This document shows, piece by piece, positions 28,531 through 37,606 of a stretch of 64,000 bases of DNA. How positions within the stretch are numbered: the first letter of the stretch is position 1; each line of letters opens with the position of its first letter. The notes under the pieces were generated by a model that saw only the letters and a program-made list of their open reading frames with translations, ran no database searches and was not told the origin of the DNA. Where the stretch lies: the NCBI GenBank assembly GCA_025359105.1, contig JANYHK010000119.1:32839-96838 (forward strand), written 5' to 3'. Both the position numbers and the translations under genes were made by a program. This stretch comes from Myxococcales bacterium (GTDB lineage: Bacteria > Myxococcota_A > Polyangia > Polyangiales > Polyangiaceae).

Positions 28531-31284
28531 TCATCGGACGAGCGCGCGGAACGCCCCGAAGTCGGCGACGCCCTTCTTCCAGGCGTCGATTTGCGCCGCC
28601 CGGAGCGCCTCGGCGACGTCGCCGCCCGACCGCAAATGCTCGTACAGCGCGGACGCGATGGCGGCGGACGCGGCGTCGTCGACCGTGCGCGTCGACGCCA
28701 CGACCGCGCTGGCGCCCGCGACGAGGAACGCCTGTGCGAGGCCGAGCCCTTCGGCTTGCGCTTCGCCCGACGTGCGCGCCGTCTCGCACCCGAGGAGTAC
28801 GACCGCCTCCGGCGCGCGCGGCATCGCGAGGATGTCGGCCACTGTGAGCTCGGAGTGGTCGGCGAGCGGGAGCGCGCTCTGCCAGCCGTCGCGCCCGGCG
28901 AATTTGCCGTGCCCTGCGTAGTGGAAGAGGCGCGCGCTCCCGAGGCCGGCACGCACCGCTGCGCCCGTCGCCGCCGCGCCGGTGAGAACGGCGACGTGCG
29001 CCTCACCCGCCGCGCGCAGTTGCGCGGTGACGGCGTCGACCTCGCGTCGCGCGAACGGAAGATCCGAGGTGGGATCGCCGACGACGAGCACGCTGACCGC
29101 TGCAGGATCGACGGGAGGCGGAGCGCCGCGATCGGTGGGGTAGACGACGGGCATCTTTGCGAGGAGCGGCGCGCCATTCCACGGGAGAGCGTGCACGTCG
29201 ATCGTGCGCGCGGCGCCGAGCGCCACCACGGCGAGGCGCGTGGCAGAGGCGAGCTCGGGGCCGAACGGGCCGAGGATCGCCGCGCCTAGGCGCTCCGGCG
29301 ACGCGCTCGGGTCGATGGGACCGAGCAGCTCGACGCGCGTCTTGTCGCCCGTCGTCAGGAGACCCCACCAGCCGTGCTCGGTCGGAACGAGCGCGAGCGT
29401 CGCGTCGCGAGGCGCGGCCGCGGGCTGCCGCCGCTTGGTCGGATCGCGGAGCACGCGCGCCAGTGCTGCGTCGAGCGACGCGCGCGCCGCATCCGCCCGC
29501 GCCGCGCGCTTCCCGGCGGTCGCCGCGAGGGACTCCTTGGAGAGCTTCCAGTCCTCCGCGCCCTCGTGCTCCAGCGCCTCTCGCTCCCTTCGGTACGCCC
29601 CGACCGCCTCCAGCCACTCGTCTGCCGCAGCTCTGGGCAGCGCGCCGAGGCGGTGCGTGTTCTCGAGCGCGTCGAGGACGCGCGAGCGAATGCGCAACGC
29701 CTCGCGGACGGCGTCGCCCGGACGCTTGAGCGCGACGAGGAGCTCGACCCGGCGGGTGTCGTCCCGCTCCTGCTCGGCGGCGAAGCTCTCGCGCCCTTCG
29801 CCGAGGGGAATGCGGACGAGGAGGCGCTCGGTGATCGCCGCGGCCTGCTCGAGCGCGGCGAGGGCGTCGGCGTCGCGGTGAAGCGCGGACAGCGCGCGCG
29901 CGCGGCCGTCGAGCGCGAGGCGGAGGAAGTCGTCGTTGCCGATCCCGCGCGCCACCGCCGCCATCTCGTCCCACGAGGCGAGCGCTCCGGACGCCCGCTT
30001 TCGGGCGAGCAGCACCTCCGCCCGCGTGAGCAAGCGATCGAGCGCCACCTCGACGCGCGGGTGCGGCGCGGCGTCGCCCGACGCGCGCAGGTGCTTCTCG
30101 GCTTCGTCGAGCCGGCCACCGCGGAGCTCCGCCCTCGCGAGGTAACCCTCGAGGTTCGCGATGCGCGCGGGATCGTACGACGCGGGGCAGCTCGTTCGGT
30201 ACGTGTCGAGCGCCCTCTGAAGCCAGGCGCGCGCGTCGGCGGACCCGAGATCGCGCGCGTGCGTGGCCACGACGCCGCGCGTCCCGAGGAGATCTGCCAG
30301 ATCGCAGGGCTCCATGTCGGGCTCGAACGCCCGCCGCTGCGCGTCGAGGATCGCGAGCGCGTCGTCGACGCGCCCCAGATCGTCGAGGATCGACGCCTCG
30401 TACTGCTGCGCCATGCGCTGGAGGCGCACGAGCCCGAGCCGCGCCGTTTCGTCCTCCGCCTGACGGCACTCCGCGAGCGCCTCGCGCGACTGCATCGACA
30501 TCGCGAGGATCGACGCCGTGTAGTAGCGAACGCGGGCCGCCCCGTCGGGGTAGCGCGACGAGAGCGTCGCCGCGTGGGCGAGCACGCGTCGGGCCTCGAC
30601 AAGGCGAACGCGGCCGAGCAGCGAGAAGACCTGCGCGAAGGCGTCGTCGGCGGCCTCCGAGAAGCGTCCTGCGGCCTCTCCGGCGCGAATCGACTGGTCG
30701 AACAAGCGATCCACGTCGTCGTCGCGCCCCTCGGCGAGCGCGATGCGCGCGAGCGCGCCGAGGACGGCGACCTCGTCGCCGGCCGTTCGCGCCCGCGGCA
30801 GATCCGCCTCCAGCCGTGCGCGCGCGTCCGCGAGCTTGCCCGCCGTACGCAGCTCGCTTGCCTCGCGCACCGACGTGGGCTTTGCGCGCGCGGGCGCGAG
30901 CGGCAACGTGAAGGTGCGCGCGCCCACCGCGACCGTGAGCCGCTGCCCGGTGGGCGCGGGAACCGTGAGGAGCACGCCGCCCCGGACCTCGATTCGCGAA
31001 CGCGCGTCCGCCGGCGCGCCATCGACCGACAGCCGGGGCTCTTCGGGCCGCGCCGGCACCCACACGCGCAGCGTCCCACCCGGCGCAACTTCACACACGC
31101 CGTCCTTGGTGACCGCGGTACAGCCCGAGAAGCGCGCCCCTTCGAACGGCTGCGTCGCCGATCCGGATGCGTCGTCGTCGCCCGCCGTCTTCTTCGACGG
31201 GCAGCCGAGCGCGAGCGTCGCCGCGGCAGCCCCCAGGACGAGGAGCCCCCGAAGCGTTCGCTCGCGAGAGGGCACCCCGCGCAT
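28531..31284 (-). CDS. CHAT-domain lipoprotein with TPR-like repeats
   Basis: 917 aa; lipobox LALGC (Cys about 28). Residues 130-520 are helical TPR-like repeats (DALAILDAQRRAF, DEAEKHLRASGDA, ALAALEQAAAITERLL). The C-terminal 250 residues are a caspase-related CHAT domain with His792 in FHYAGHGKF and Cys833 in VVLLGCETARTSG, both expected for catalysis. The QAFLVAGASAVVAS and ALYEHLRSGGDVAEALRAAQ segments are also typical. The lipobox places it outside the cytoplasm, unusual for CHAT proteases of defence systems. It faces the sigma/anti-sigma pair across 13 bp, so a signal-transduction link is possible. Confidence 0.82.
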   Translation of the reverse strand: MRGVPSRERTLRGLLVLGAAAATLALGCPSKKTAGDDDASGSATQPFEGARFSGCTAVTKDGVCEVAPGGTLRVWVPARPEEPRLSVDGAPADARSRIEVRGGVLLTVPAPTGQRLTVAVGARTFTLPLAPARAKPTSVREASELRTAGKLADARARLEADLPRARTAGDEVAVLGALARIALAEGRDDDVDRLFDQSIRAGEAAGRFSEAADDAFAQVFSLLGRVRLVEARRVLAHAATLSSRYPDGAARVRYYTASILAMSMQSREALAECRQAEDETARLGLVRLQRMAQQYEASILDDLGRVDDALAILDAQRRAFEPDMEPCDLADLLGTRGVVATHARDLGSADARAWLQRALDTYRTSCPASYDPARIANLEGYLARAELRGGRLDEAEKHLRASGDAAPHPRVEVALDRLLTRAEVLLARKRASGALASWDEMAAVARGIGNDDFLRLALDGRARALSALHRDADALAALEQAAAITERLLVRIPLGEGRESFAAEQERDDTRRVELLVALKRPGDAVREALRIRSRVLDALENTHRLGALPRAAADEWLEAVGAYRREREALEHEGAEDWKLSKESLAATAGKRAARADAARASLDAALARVLRDPTKRRQPAAAPRDATLALVPTEHGWWGLLTTGDKTRVELLGPIDPSASPERLGAAILGPFGPELASATRLAVVALGAARTIDVHALPWNGAPLLAKMPVVYPTDRGAPPPVDPAAVSVLVVGDPTSDLPFARREVDAVTAQLRAAGEAHVAVLTGAAATGAAVRAGLGSARLFHYAGHGKFAGRDGWQSALPLADHSELTVADILAMPRAPEAVVLLGCETARTSGEAQAEGLGLAQAFLVAGASAVVASTRTVDDAASAAIASALYEHLRSGGDVAEALRAAQIDAWKKGVADFGAFRALVR

Positions 31285-31357
31285 CGCCCGCAGTCATGCC
31301 ACGTGCGATGTCCGATCGCAACGCGCGCATCGGCCGGCGCTCGCGCTCAGGCGCGAC

Positions 31358-31942
31358 TCAGAGGCTGCAGGTGTCGCAGCCGCGGCCGCCCGCGCTGGTG
31401 CCGTTGCCCATCGAGCACTGCCAGCTCGGGACGATGTACGCGATCTGCGTCCATTGCAGCGTGCCGCAGATGACGGAGCTGTCGACGCGCTTCACGCCGG
31501 GCGTCGACTGGTATTGGGTGCCGTACGGCGTCCTTGCGTTCTCATACGCGTACGAGCAGACCCAATCGGTATCCGAGAAGGCGTACGGCGAGTCGTAGAG
31601 GCCGGTCGACGTCGACCACGCCGTACCGAGCGGGTGCTCCGGGTAGACCGTCGCCCAGATGCCGGCCCCGGGATCGCCGGGCGTCCACGAGCCGCCATCG
31701 GGAAGCGAGATCGTCGGGCATGTGCGCCAGTACGGGAGCTTGATCTGGTAACCGAGGTCCAGGCCGCAATGGGTCGGCGGCAAGCTCGAGCAGACCGGCG
31801 GCGGGTGGAAGAAGTCCGGCTTGACCGCGCCGTCGGCGGACGGAGCCTTGTCCTCTCCGGCGGGCGGCGGCGCGCTCGAGCAACCCGTCGCAAAGACGAA
31901 CGCCACGGCACCGAGGGCAAACGAGGTCTTGGAGAGCGACAT
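31358..31942 (-). CDS. secreted Cys-containing lipoprotein, unknown
   Basis: 194 aa from ATG 31942, with AGAGGA 8 nt upstream; the frame is open to 32026 but without a site. Lipobox FATGC (Cys about 21). The mature part has paired cysteines (VCSSLPPTHCGL, TCPTISLP, VCSYAYEN, VICGTLQW, CDTCSL) and many Trp/Tyr residues (YWRTCP, WSTSTGLYDSPYAFSDTDWV). This suggests a small disulfide-bonded extracellular domain. No family recognised. Confidence 0.65.
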   Translation of the reverse strand: MSLSKTSFALGAVAFVFATGCSSAPPPAGEDKAPSADGAVKPDFFHPPPVCSSLPPTHCGLDLGYQIKLPYWRTCPTISLPDGGSWTPGDPGAGIWATVYPEHPLGTAWSTSTGLYDSPYAFSDTDWVCSYAYENARTPYGTQYQSTPGVKRVDSSVICGTLQWTQIAYIVPSWQCSMGNGTSAGGRGCDTCSL

Positions 31943-32056
31943 GGGCGAATCCTCTGAAGGGGTCACGAGCTCACCACGGAATCCGTGGCCGAGGGGAGTA
32001 CGCGACGACGGACGAGGTTCTGACATTGCTCCGCCGCTGCGTCAACGCACATACCC

Positions 32057-33958
32057 CTACAAGGCTGCTTGCCGCTGGTGGAGCTGGTCCAGGACGAAGC
32101 GAATCCGCGCGGAGTCCTCCGGACGCGTCGCCCGGTTCAGGAGAAATTCAAGCATTGTCGACACCATAGGACCCGCACCGGCGTGTTTACCCAGGAACGA
32201 GACCAGGCTCCCGTCGAGGGTCGGGCTGGTGGCCGCCGCGGTCACCGCAGACGCGACGCGCGACATTTCCTCCGAGGTCACCGGCTGCGCGTCGAGGGAG
32301 CGAAGCGCGGCGTCGCCGACCTCCGGCGCGGGGTCTCGCAGGAGATCGGTCAGCGCGCGACGCACCTCCGGCTCTCTGAACCGGCGCAGGGCGCCCGCCG
32401 CGGCCCCACGCACGCGCGCGTCCTTGCCCGTCGCGTACGTGAGAATGCGCTGCCCGTCCCCGGGCGCCGCCGCCGCCCCCAGCGCGGTGAGCATCGCCGC
32501 GGTCTCCTTCGGCGACTTCGCCACCGCGAGATCGCTTCGCAAGCGGGCGGTCATCGCATCGGCGCGCGCCCCCTCGCCTTCGCGGCGCGCGGCGAACGCC
32601 ATTGCGCCCGCCGTGAACGCGGAGGCGTAGCGTGCGTCGCCCTCGCGCGTTCGCCCGGCCGTGTACGCGCCGTCGACGAAGCTCAGCGTCTCCGGCGTCG
32701 GCGAGGGCACGAACGACAGCCGCTGCAGGAGTGACGCGTACGCCGGACTCGCGCGGCCGACGTCGGCGCCGAGCGCGTCGCACATCGCGGCCTGCGCCTC
32801 CTTCGTCGACGCCGACGCGAGCAGATCCATCACGAGGGCGCGCTGCGCGTCGTTCGTCTTCTGCGACGTGAAGATGGGCACGAGCTTTTTCGCGAGCGCG
32901 GGGTCCTGCAGGAGGAGGCCCGACGCGCGGGTGAGAAATCCGCTCGGCGGTGCCTTGCCGTCGTAGGCCGCGAGCGTCTGCTCGACGTCCTCGAGCGTGA
33001 GTCCGGCGACGCGCTGGGCGAGCAGCTCGCGCTCTGGCACCTCGCCCTGTCGCAGCGCGCCCGCCGCCCGCGACTCGAGCGACGGATCCAGCGTGAGCAC
33101 TGCCGCGGCCTCGAACCAGCCGACGTCGACCAGCGCGAGCGCGAAGGTCGACGTCGACTCGAGCGCCGCCTCGCCGGCCTTCGCCGCGTGCACCACGATC
33201 GACTCGGTGTCGTCGATGCGCGCGACATGCCCCTTCGGATCCAGCGCAATCGCGGCGTGCGCGTCGACGTCACGCACGCAGCCATCGCAGCCGATGAGCC
33301 CGTAGAGCGCGTCGTACGCGGTGCGCCGCCGCTCCAGGCGGAAGAGGCCGTCGCTGGTGTAGGCGACGCGCGCTATGCCGGTCGGGGTCGTCTCGGTGCC
33401 GGTCCACGCGGCCGTCGCGTCTTCAGGAACCACGACGGTCATCGCCGCCACGAGCGTCTGCGTGACGCTCTTCCACATCTCCGGCGCCGCCTTCTTGAAG
33501 AGGACGCGCTCGGGCTTTCCCGTCGGCGCGACCTCGACGAACGCCTCCTGGCCCTCGAACACCGCGCGCGTGGCGGTGTCGTCCGCGAGCAGATCCCCGC
33601 CGAGGATCTTCCACGCGTGATCGCCGACGCGCGGCACCGACAGCGCGAGGACGGTACGCCCGCCGCTCGTGCCGAGGGCGCGAAGCTCCAGCGCACCGGA
33701 CAGCGCGAGCGTGGACGACAGCTCCCCGTTCTCCCCGAGCCCCGGCGCGTGCGCGCTGGTCGCCGACGCGAGCGAGAAGTCGTAGCGATAGCGCGTACCG
33801 GGCGTCCACGCGAGGTGAACGCGCGGGGCCGCGGACGCAGAGGACGAGGCCGAGACCTGGTCCGCGGGAGCCGTGGGAGCGCGACGCGGGGCCGCGAAGA
33901 ACGCGGCGAGCACGAGGGCGCTCGTGATCGCCGCGCCGGTGAGGACAGGGTGTTTCAC
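32057..33958 (-). CDS. membrane-anchored HEAT-like repeat protein, vitellogenin-like N-terminal region (tentative)
   Basis: 633 aa from GTG 33958, which overlaps the TGA of the upstream gene (GTGA). A signal anchor (residues 5-25) is followed by a beta-rich domain (WTPGTRYRYDFSLAS ... ALELRALGTSGGRTVLALSV) that recalls vitellogenin/MTP-type lipoprotein N-termini. Long helical repeats of HEAT type then run to the end (ALVMDLLASASTKEAQAAMC, RGAAAGALRRFREPEVRRAL). The order beta-barrel then helical solenoid matches large lipid-transfer proteins, but I cannot confirm homology. The frame is open to 34750 only as a shadow of the next gene. Confidence 0.6.
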   Translation of the reverse strand: MKHPVLTGAAITSALVLAAFFAAPRRAPTAPADQVSASSSASAAPRVHLAWTPGTRYRYDFSLASATSAHAPGLGENGELSSTLALSGALELRALGTSGGRTVLALSVPRVGDHAWKILGGDLLADDTATRAVFEGQEAFVEVAPTGKPERVLFKKAAPEMWKSVTQTLVAAMTVVVPEDATAAWTGTETTPTGIARVAYTSDGLFRLERRRTAYDALYGLIGCDGCVRDVDAHAAIALDPKGHVARIDDTESIVVHAAKAGEAALESTSTFALALVDVGWFEAAAVLTLDPSLESRAAGALRQGEVPERELLAQRVAGLTLEDVEQTLAAYDGKAPPSGFLTRASGLLLQDPALAKKLVPIFTSQKTNDAQRALVMDLLASASTKEAQAAMCDALGADVGRASPAYASLLQRLSFVPSPTPETLSFVDGAYTAGRTREGDARYASAFTAGAMAFAARREGEGARADAMTARLRSDLAVAKSPKETAAMLTALGAAAAPGDGQRILTYATGKDARVRGAAAGALRRFREPEVRRALTDLLRDPAPEVGDAALRSLDAQPVTSEEMSRVASAVTAAATSPTLDGSLVSFLGKHAGAGPMVSTMLEFLLNRATRPEDSARIRFVLDQLHQRQAAL

Positions 33959-36393
33959 GGCTTCGGCACCACGTTCGGCGGCTGCGCGGTCGCGAGCGCG
34001 ATGATGGGGTAGCCCTTGTCGATCGGCTTCCACAGATCGTGGTCGTACGACAGGCCGTCCCAGCTGAAGATGACGTGCTCGATGCGGTTGCAGCCGAACA
34101 GGTAGCAGACCTCCGCGTACGCTTTCACGTCGCCCTTGAGGAGCGAGAGCTTGAAGTGCGCGTTGTTCGTGAGGTGCAGCGCGAGCTGGTCGGAGGCGAC
34201 GCCTTCGCTGTCGACGAACCTCTCGGTCTTGATGTGCACGCCCGCGGTGAACGGGAGGCGGACCTCGGCGAGGGTGATGTCGCCTTCGATGCCGGCCTCG
34301 GCGCCGAGCCCCCCGAACTCCCCGCCGATCGCGCCCCACGCGTGGCCGGTGGCCGACGCGTACGGCGACAGCGTCCCGTCGAGTGAGACCTCGGTCGAGA
34401 CGTTGCAAATATCGAGGTTCTGCGGCGCCTTGGCCGTCACGTTCGCGTCGAACCCGACCGCGAGCTCCGCGCTCGCCCCGACGGTGACCGGCACGAAGCC
34501 GATGAAGACAGTCTGACTGTAGCTCGGTCCGCCCGACATCGGCGGCGGCGACAGGTGAAAATCGCCGATCTGCGTCGCCGTCGGAAACACCGGCACGTCG
34601 AGGATCGTCAGCGTGGCGTCGGTGACGAGATCGGGCGAGCCGTCCGTGCCCGCCGACGCGTGGATGCTCGCCGACGCGATCGTGATCGGCTGCTTCAGCA
34701 CGTGCACGGTCACGCCGACGTCGCCCCAGAGCTCCGGTTGCATGTTGCACACCGTCGCCGCAGCCGAAGGCGAGTGGTCCATGTGGACGCCCCAGCGCGC
34801 TTGGTAATTGTATTCTGCACTAAACCAGTCGGGATCGCCGAGGCCATTGCCGCCGACCTTGCTGTCGCCGACCTTGCCCTTCTCGATCCACGGGAGATCC
34901 CGGACGACCCTGTCGCGCTCCGCCTCCGCATACGTGAGCCAGGACTCGAGCGCGTCCCAGTCGGTGCGCGCGTCCGGACGCTCGGGGGACACATCCATCG
35001 GCGGGTACTGCGAGACGAAGTTGTCGCCCGTGTCGCGGATGCAGTGCGTGAAGTCGCTCTCGCGCTTCACGTCGGCGAGGTGCAGGTACTTGACGAGCTG
35101 CTTGGGCGACCAGTCGCAGGAGATGCCGGCGGGATCGAGGCAGCCATGGTCGACCGAGCCGTCGCGCGGGCTCGCGTGGTTCCACTCCTTGAGGAGCAGC
35201 GCGATGAGATTGTCCGAGGCGTTGAAGAGCGAGTTCGTCGTCGCGGTGACCGGCGGGCGGTACGTGCCGCCCGCGGGGCAGAGTGGGTTGGGAACGCCGC
35301 TGGGGAGCTTCAAGTACCCGCATGAGTCGTAGCGCGACGGGTGAAGGTACTTCTTCGCGTCCGCACCGATCAGGGTGAGCCACCCCTGGAACTGGCCGAG
35401 CGCCTTCGTGTACGCCGCGGCGCGGAGCTCGATTTTACGGTACTCGGCGAGGGTCAGGCCGAGCGGCGCCTGCTGCGTGCGCATGTCGAGATCGTGGCCG
35501 ACGCCGTCGACGAACGAGTAGTCCGCGCCGAAGCCGGCCGTCGACGCGCCCATGATTTCGCCCGTGATCGCGGTGCCGGTGAAGTGATACCGGGCCATGC
35601 GATCGCTCAGCTCCTGGACGATGTTCGATGCGAAAAACGGGTTCTTCTTCACGGTCTGCGCCACCATGATCTCGCCCGGCTGCGGCCGAAACTGGAACGA
35701 GAGTGGCTTCCGCGCCACGTCGCGCGTGTAGAGCGTCGGCTTGTCCATGCCCGGGAGCCCGTCGCCCACCATCGCGAAGAGCTCGCCGAGGCAGAGATAG
35801 TCCGACTTGCAGCTCGCCGCGGCCTCTTCGAAGCGCGTGTAGTCGTAGTACTTGTTGAAGACGTACTGCTCGCAGGCCGCGATCGTGGTCGTGGCAGGGT
35901 GAAGCGAGGTGGTGTCGGGGTGGCGGCCGACGACGTCGAGGCCGGCGAAGCGGCCCGGCAAGAGCGCGTTCTGCGAGACGCTCGCGTACGACAAATCCGT
36001 GTTCACCGCGCCGGTGCGCCAGAGCGAGCTGTCGTCGAAGGGCTCCTGCGCTGCGTCGATCAGGATGCCGCCGGTGCGAGGCATCGTCCGCGGCGGCAAG
36101 ATGACCTGATCGAGGCCCGTGCAGCCTTGCTGGTTGGGCCCGCAGCCCTGGTCGGCCGTCCACTTGTCGTGGAACGCATTCGCCACGATGTCGCGGCACG
36201 CCGACTCGTTGATGCGCTTGCAGAAGCCCCACGGCGGCGCGCGCATCTCCTTTTGGCATTCGGTCAGAGTGGGTGTTGGGCAGGTGCGAGGGGGGCCCAC
36301 GCCGGGCGGAGGAGGCGCGATTTGGGCGCTCGCGGCCGCGGAGGCCGAGAGGATCGCCGAGACGGCGAAACAAAAGACGACACGTCGAGACAT
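33955..36393 (-). CDS. large secreted protein coupled to the HEAT-like protein, unknown
   Basis: 812 aa. ATG 36393 has AAGGAG 7 nt upstream and a Sec signal peptide to about residue 25 (SAAASA). The N-terminal half is rich in Cys and Trp (CKRINESACRDIVANAFHDKW, YDSCGYLKLPSG). The last 250 residues are beta-rich, glycine-containing and may form a barrel or sandwich (VFIGFVPVTVGASAELAVGFDAN, EGDITLAEVRLPFTAGVHIKTERFVD). No family recognised. Its stop is coupled by GTGA to the 633-aa gene, so the two probably act together on the cell surface. Confidence 0.68.
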   Translation of the reverse strand: MSRRVVFCFAVSAILSASAAASAQIAPPPPGVGPPRTCPTPTLTECQKEMRAPPWGFCKRINESACRDIVANAFHDKWTADQGCGPNQQGCTGLDQVILPPRTMPRTGGILIDAAQEPFDDSSLWRTGAVNTDLSYASVSQNALLPGRFAGLDVVGRHPDTTSLHPATTTIAACEQYVFNKYYDYTRFEEAAASCKSDYLCLGELFAMVGDGLPGMDKPTLYTRDVARKPLSFQFRPQPGEIMVAQTVKKNPFFASNIVQELSDRMARYHFTGTAITGEIMGASTAGFGADYSFVDGVGHDLDMRTQQAPLGLTLAEYRKIELRAAAYTKALGQFQGWLTLIGADAKKYLHPSRYDSCGYLKLPSGVPNPLCPAGGTYRPPVTATTNSLFNASDNLIALLLKEWNHASPRDGSVDHGCLDPAGISCDWSPKQLVKYLHLADVKRESDFTHCIRDTGDNFVSQYPPMDVSPERPDARTDWDALESWLTYAEAERDRVVRDLPWIEKGKVGDSKVGGNGLGDPDWFSAEYNYQARWGVHMDHSPSAAATVCNMQPELWGDVGVTVHVLKQPITIASASIHASAGTDGSPDLVTDATLTILDVPVFPTATQIGDFHLSPPPMSGGPSYSQTVFIGFVPVTVGASAELAVGFDANVTAKAPQNLDICNVSTEVSLDGTLSPYASATGHAWGAIGGEFGGLGAEAGIEGDITLAEVRLPFTAGVHIKTERFVDSEGVASDQLALHLTNNAHFKLSLLKGDVKAYAEVCYLFGCNRIEHVIFSWDGLSYDHDLWKPIDKGYPIIALATAQPPNVVPKP

Positions 36394-36612
36394 GGGCGGC
36401 TCCTTCTGAAGAGGGCGCACGTCCGCGCCGCGACACGCTCGTGCGGTCGCCTGGGCCGTGCTTCAGGGTCTACGCCGCGATCAAACCGAATCTGACAACA
36501 GCGTCCCACCCCCTTCTCCAGGTGACCGATGCTCGCTCTTGATTACGCGCGCTCCGGCGGCGTGCCGTCGTAAGCGCACATCGGTAGGCGTCGCGGTGCT
36601 ATTTTGAACGGG

Positions 36613-37572
36613 ATGAGGGGAATGGCGTACCTCGCAGTCGTCACGGCGCTCGTCGCGGCATGCGGCAATTCCAAATCCGCAAGCACGCCCAGCGGCATCG
36701 ACGCCGGCGGTCTCGCCGACGCTTCGATCGTCGACGGCGGCGCGGACACGTCGTCGCCGGGGACGGACGCGAGCCTCGGCGGCATCGGCGGCGCGCGCCC
36801 GGTGGGCGTCCACGTGCCGCCTGGCTACGTCCCCGGCACGCCGATGCCGCTGGTCCTCGCGATTCACGGCTACTCCGGCACTGGGGGAGAGGGCATCGAG
36901 AGCTACATGAAGCTCACGCCGCTCGCCGACGCGCGCGGCTTCCTCTACGCGCACCCCGACGGCACCGCCGACGGGACGGGTAACCTGTTCTGGAACGGGA
37001 CGGACGCCTGCTGCGATCTGTTCGCCTCGGGCATCGACGACTCGACGTACCTGAGCCGGCTCATCGACCAGATCAAGGCGCACTTCACCGTCGACCCGAA
37101 GCGGGTCTTCCTCGTTGGCCACTCGAACGGCGCGTTCATGACGTTCCGCATGGCGTGCGACCACGCCGACCAGATCGCCGCCATCGCGACCCTCGCCGGC
37201 GCGACCTACAAGGACGTCACCAAGTGTACGCCGAAGACGCCTGTCGCCGTGCTCCACATCCACGGCAACACCGACGACAGGAACGCGTACGGTGGCGGGA
37301 CGATCCTCGCGCCGTACCCCGGCGCGGAAGAGGACGTGACCGACTGGGCCGCGTACGATGGCTGCTCCACGACGCCGGACACCTCGACGCCGCCGCTCGA
37401 TCTCGACACGAACCTCGCCGGCGCCGAGACGACGATCACCAAGTACGCCGGCTGCAAGCCGGGCGGCCACGTCGAGCTCTGGAAGATCGAAGGCGGCAGC
37501 CACGTCCCGGCCCTCACCCCTTCGTTTGCGCCGTCCCTCATCGACTTCTTCTTCGCGCACCCGAAGCCCTGA
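36613..37572 (+). CDS. CE1/PHB-depolymerase-like esterase lipoprotein
   Basis: 319 aa from ATG 36613 (ATG 36622 also possible). Lipobox VAAC (Cys about 18) and an Asp/Ser tether are followed by an alpha/beta hydrolase of the LpqC/feruloyl esterase type. Landmarks are VPPGYVPGTPMPLVLAIHGYSGTGG (oxyanion region), VFLVGHSNGAFMTFRMAC with nucleophile Ser in GHSNG, and IEGGSHVPAL with the catalytic His. Expected substrates are acetyl/feruloyl esters on polysaccharide or polyester. The gene stands alone, divergent from the 812-aa gene and convergent with the membrane protein downstream. Confidence 0.8.
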   Translation: MRGMAYLAVVTALVAACGNSKSASTPSGIDAGGLADASIVDGGADTSSPGTDASLGGIGGARPVGVHVPPGYVPGTPMPLVLAIHGYSGTGGEGIESYMKLTPLADARGFLYAHPDGTADGTGNLFWNGTDACCDLFASGIDDSTYLSRLIDQIKAHFTVDPKRVFLVGHSNGAFMTFRMACDHADQIAAIATLAGATYKDVTKCTPKTPVAVLHIHGNTDDRNAYGGGTILAPYPGAEEDVTDWAAYDGCSTTPDTSTPPLDLDTNLAGAETTITKYAGCKPGGHVELWKIEGGSHVPALTPSFAPSLIDFFFAHPKP

Positions 37573-37606
37573 GCCGGCGCGGCCGGCGCCCCTGGCCAGT
37601 GCCGGC

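Noticed and set aside
37573..37606. Terminator between convergent genes
   Set aside because: GC-rich with some self-complementarity (GCCGGC) but no U-tract, too weak to annotate.
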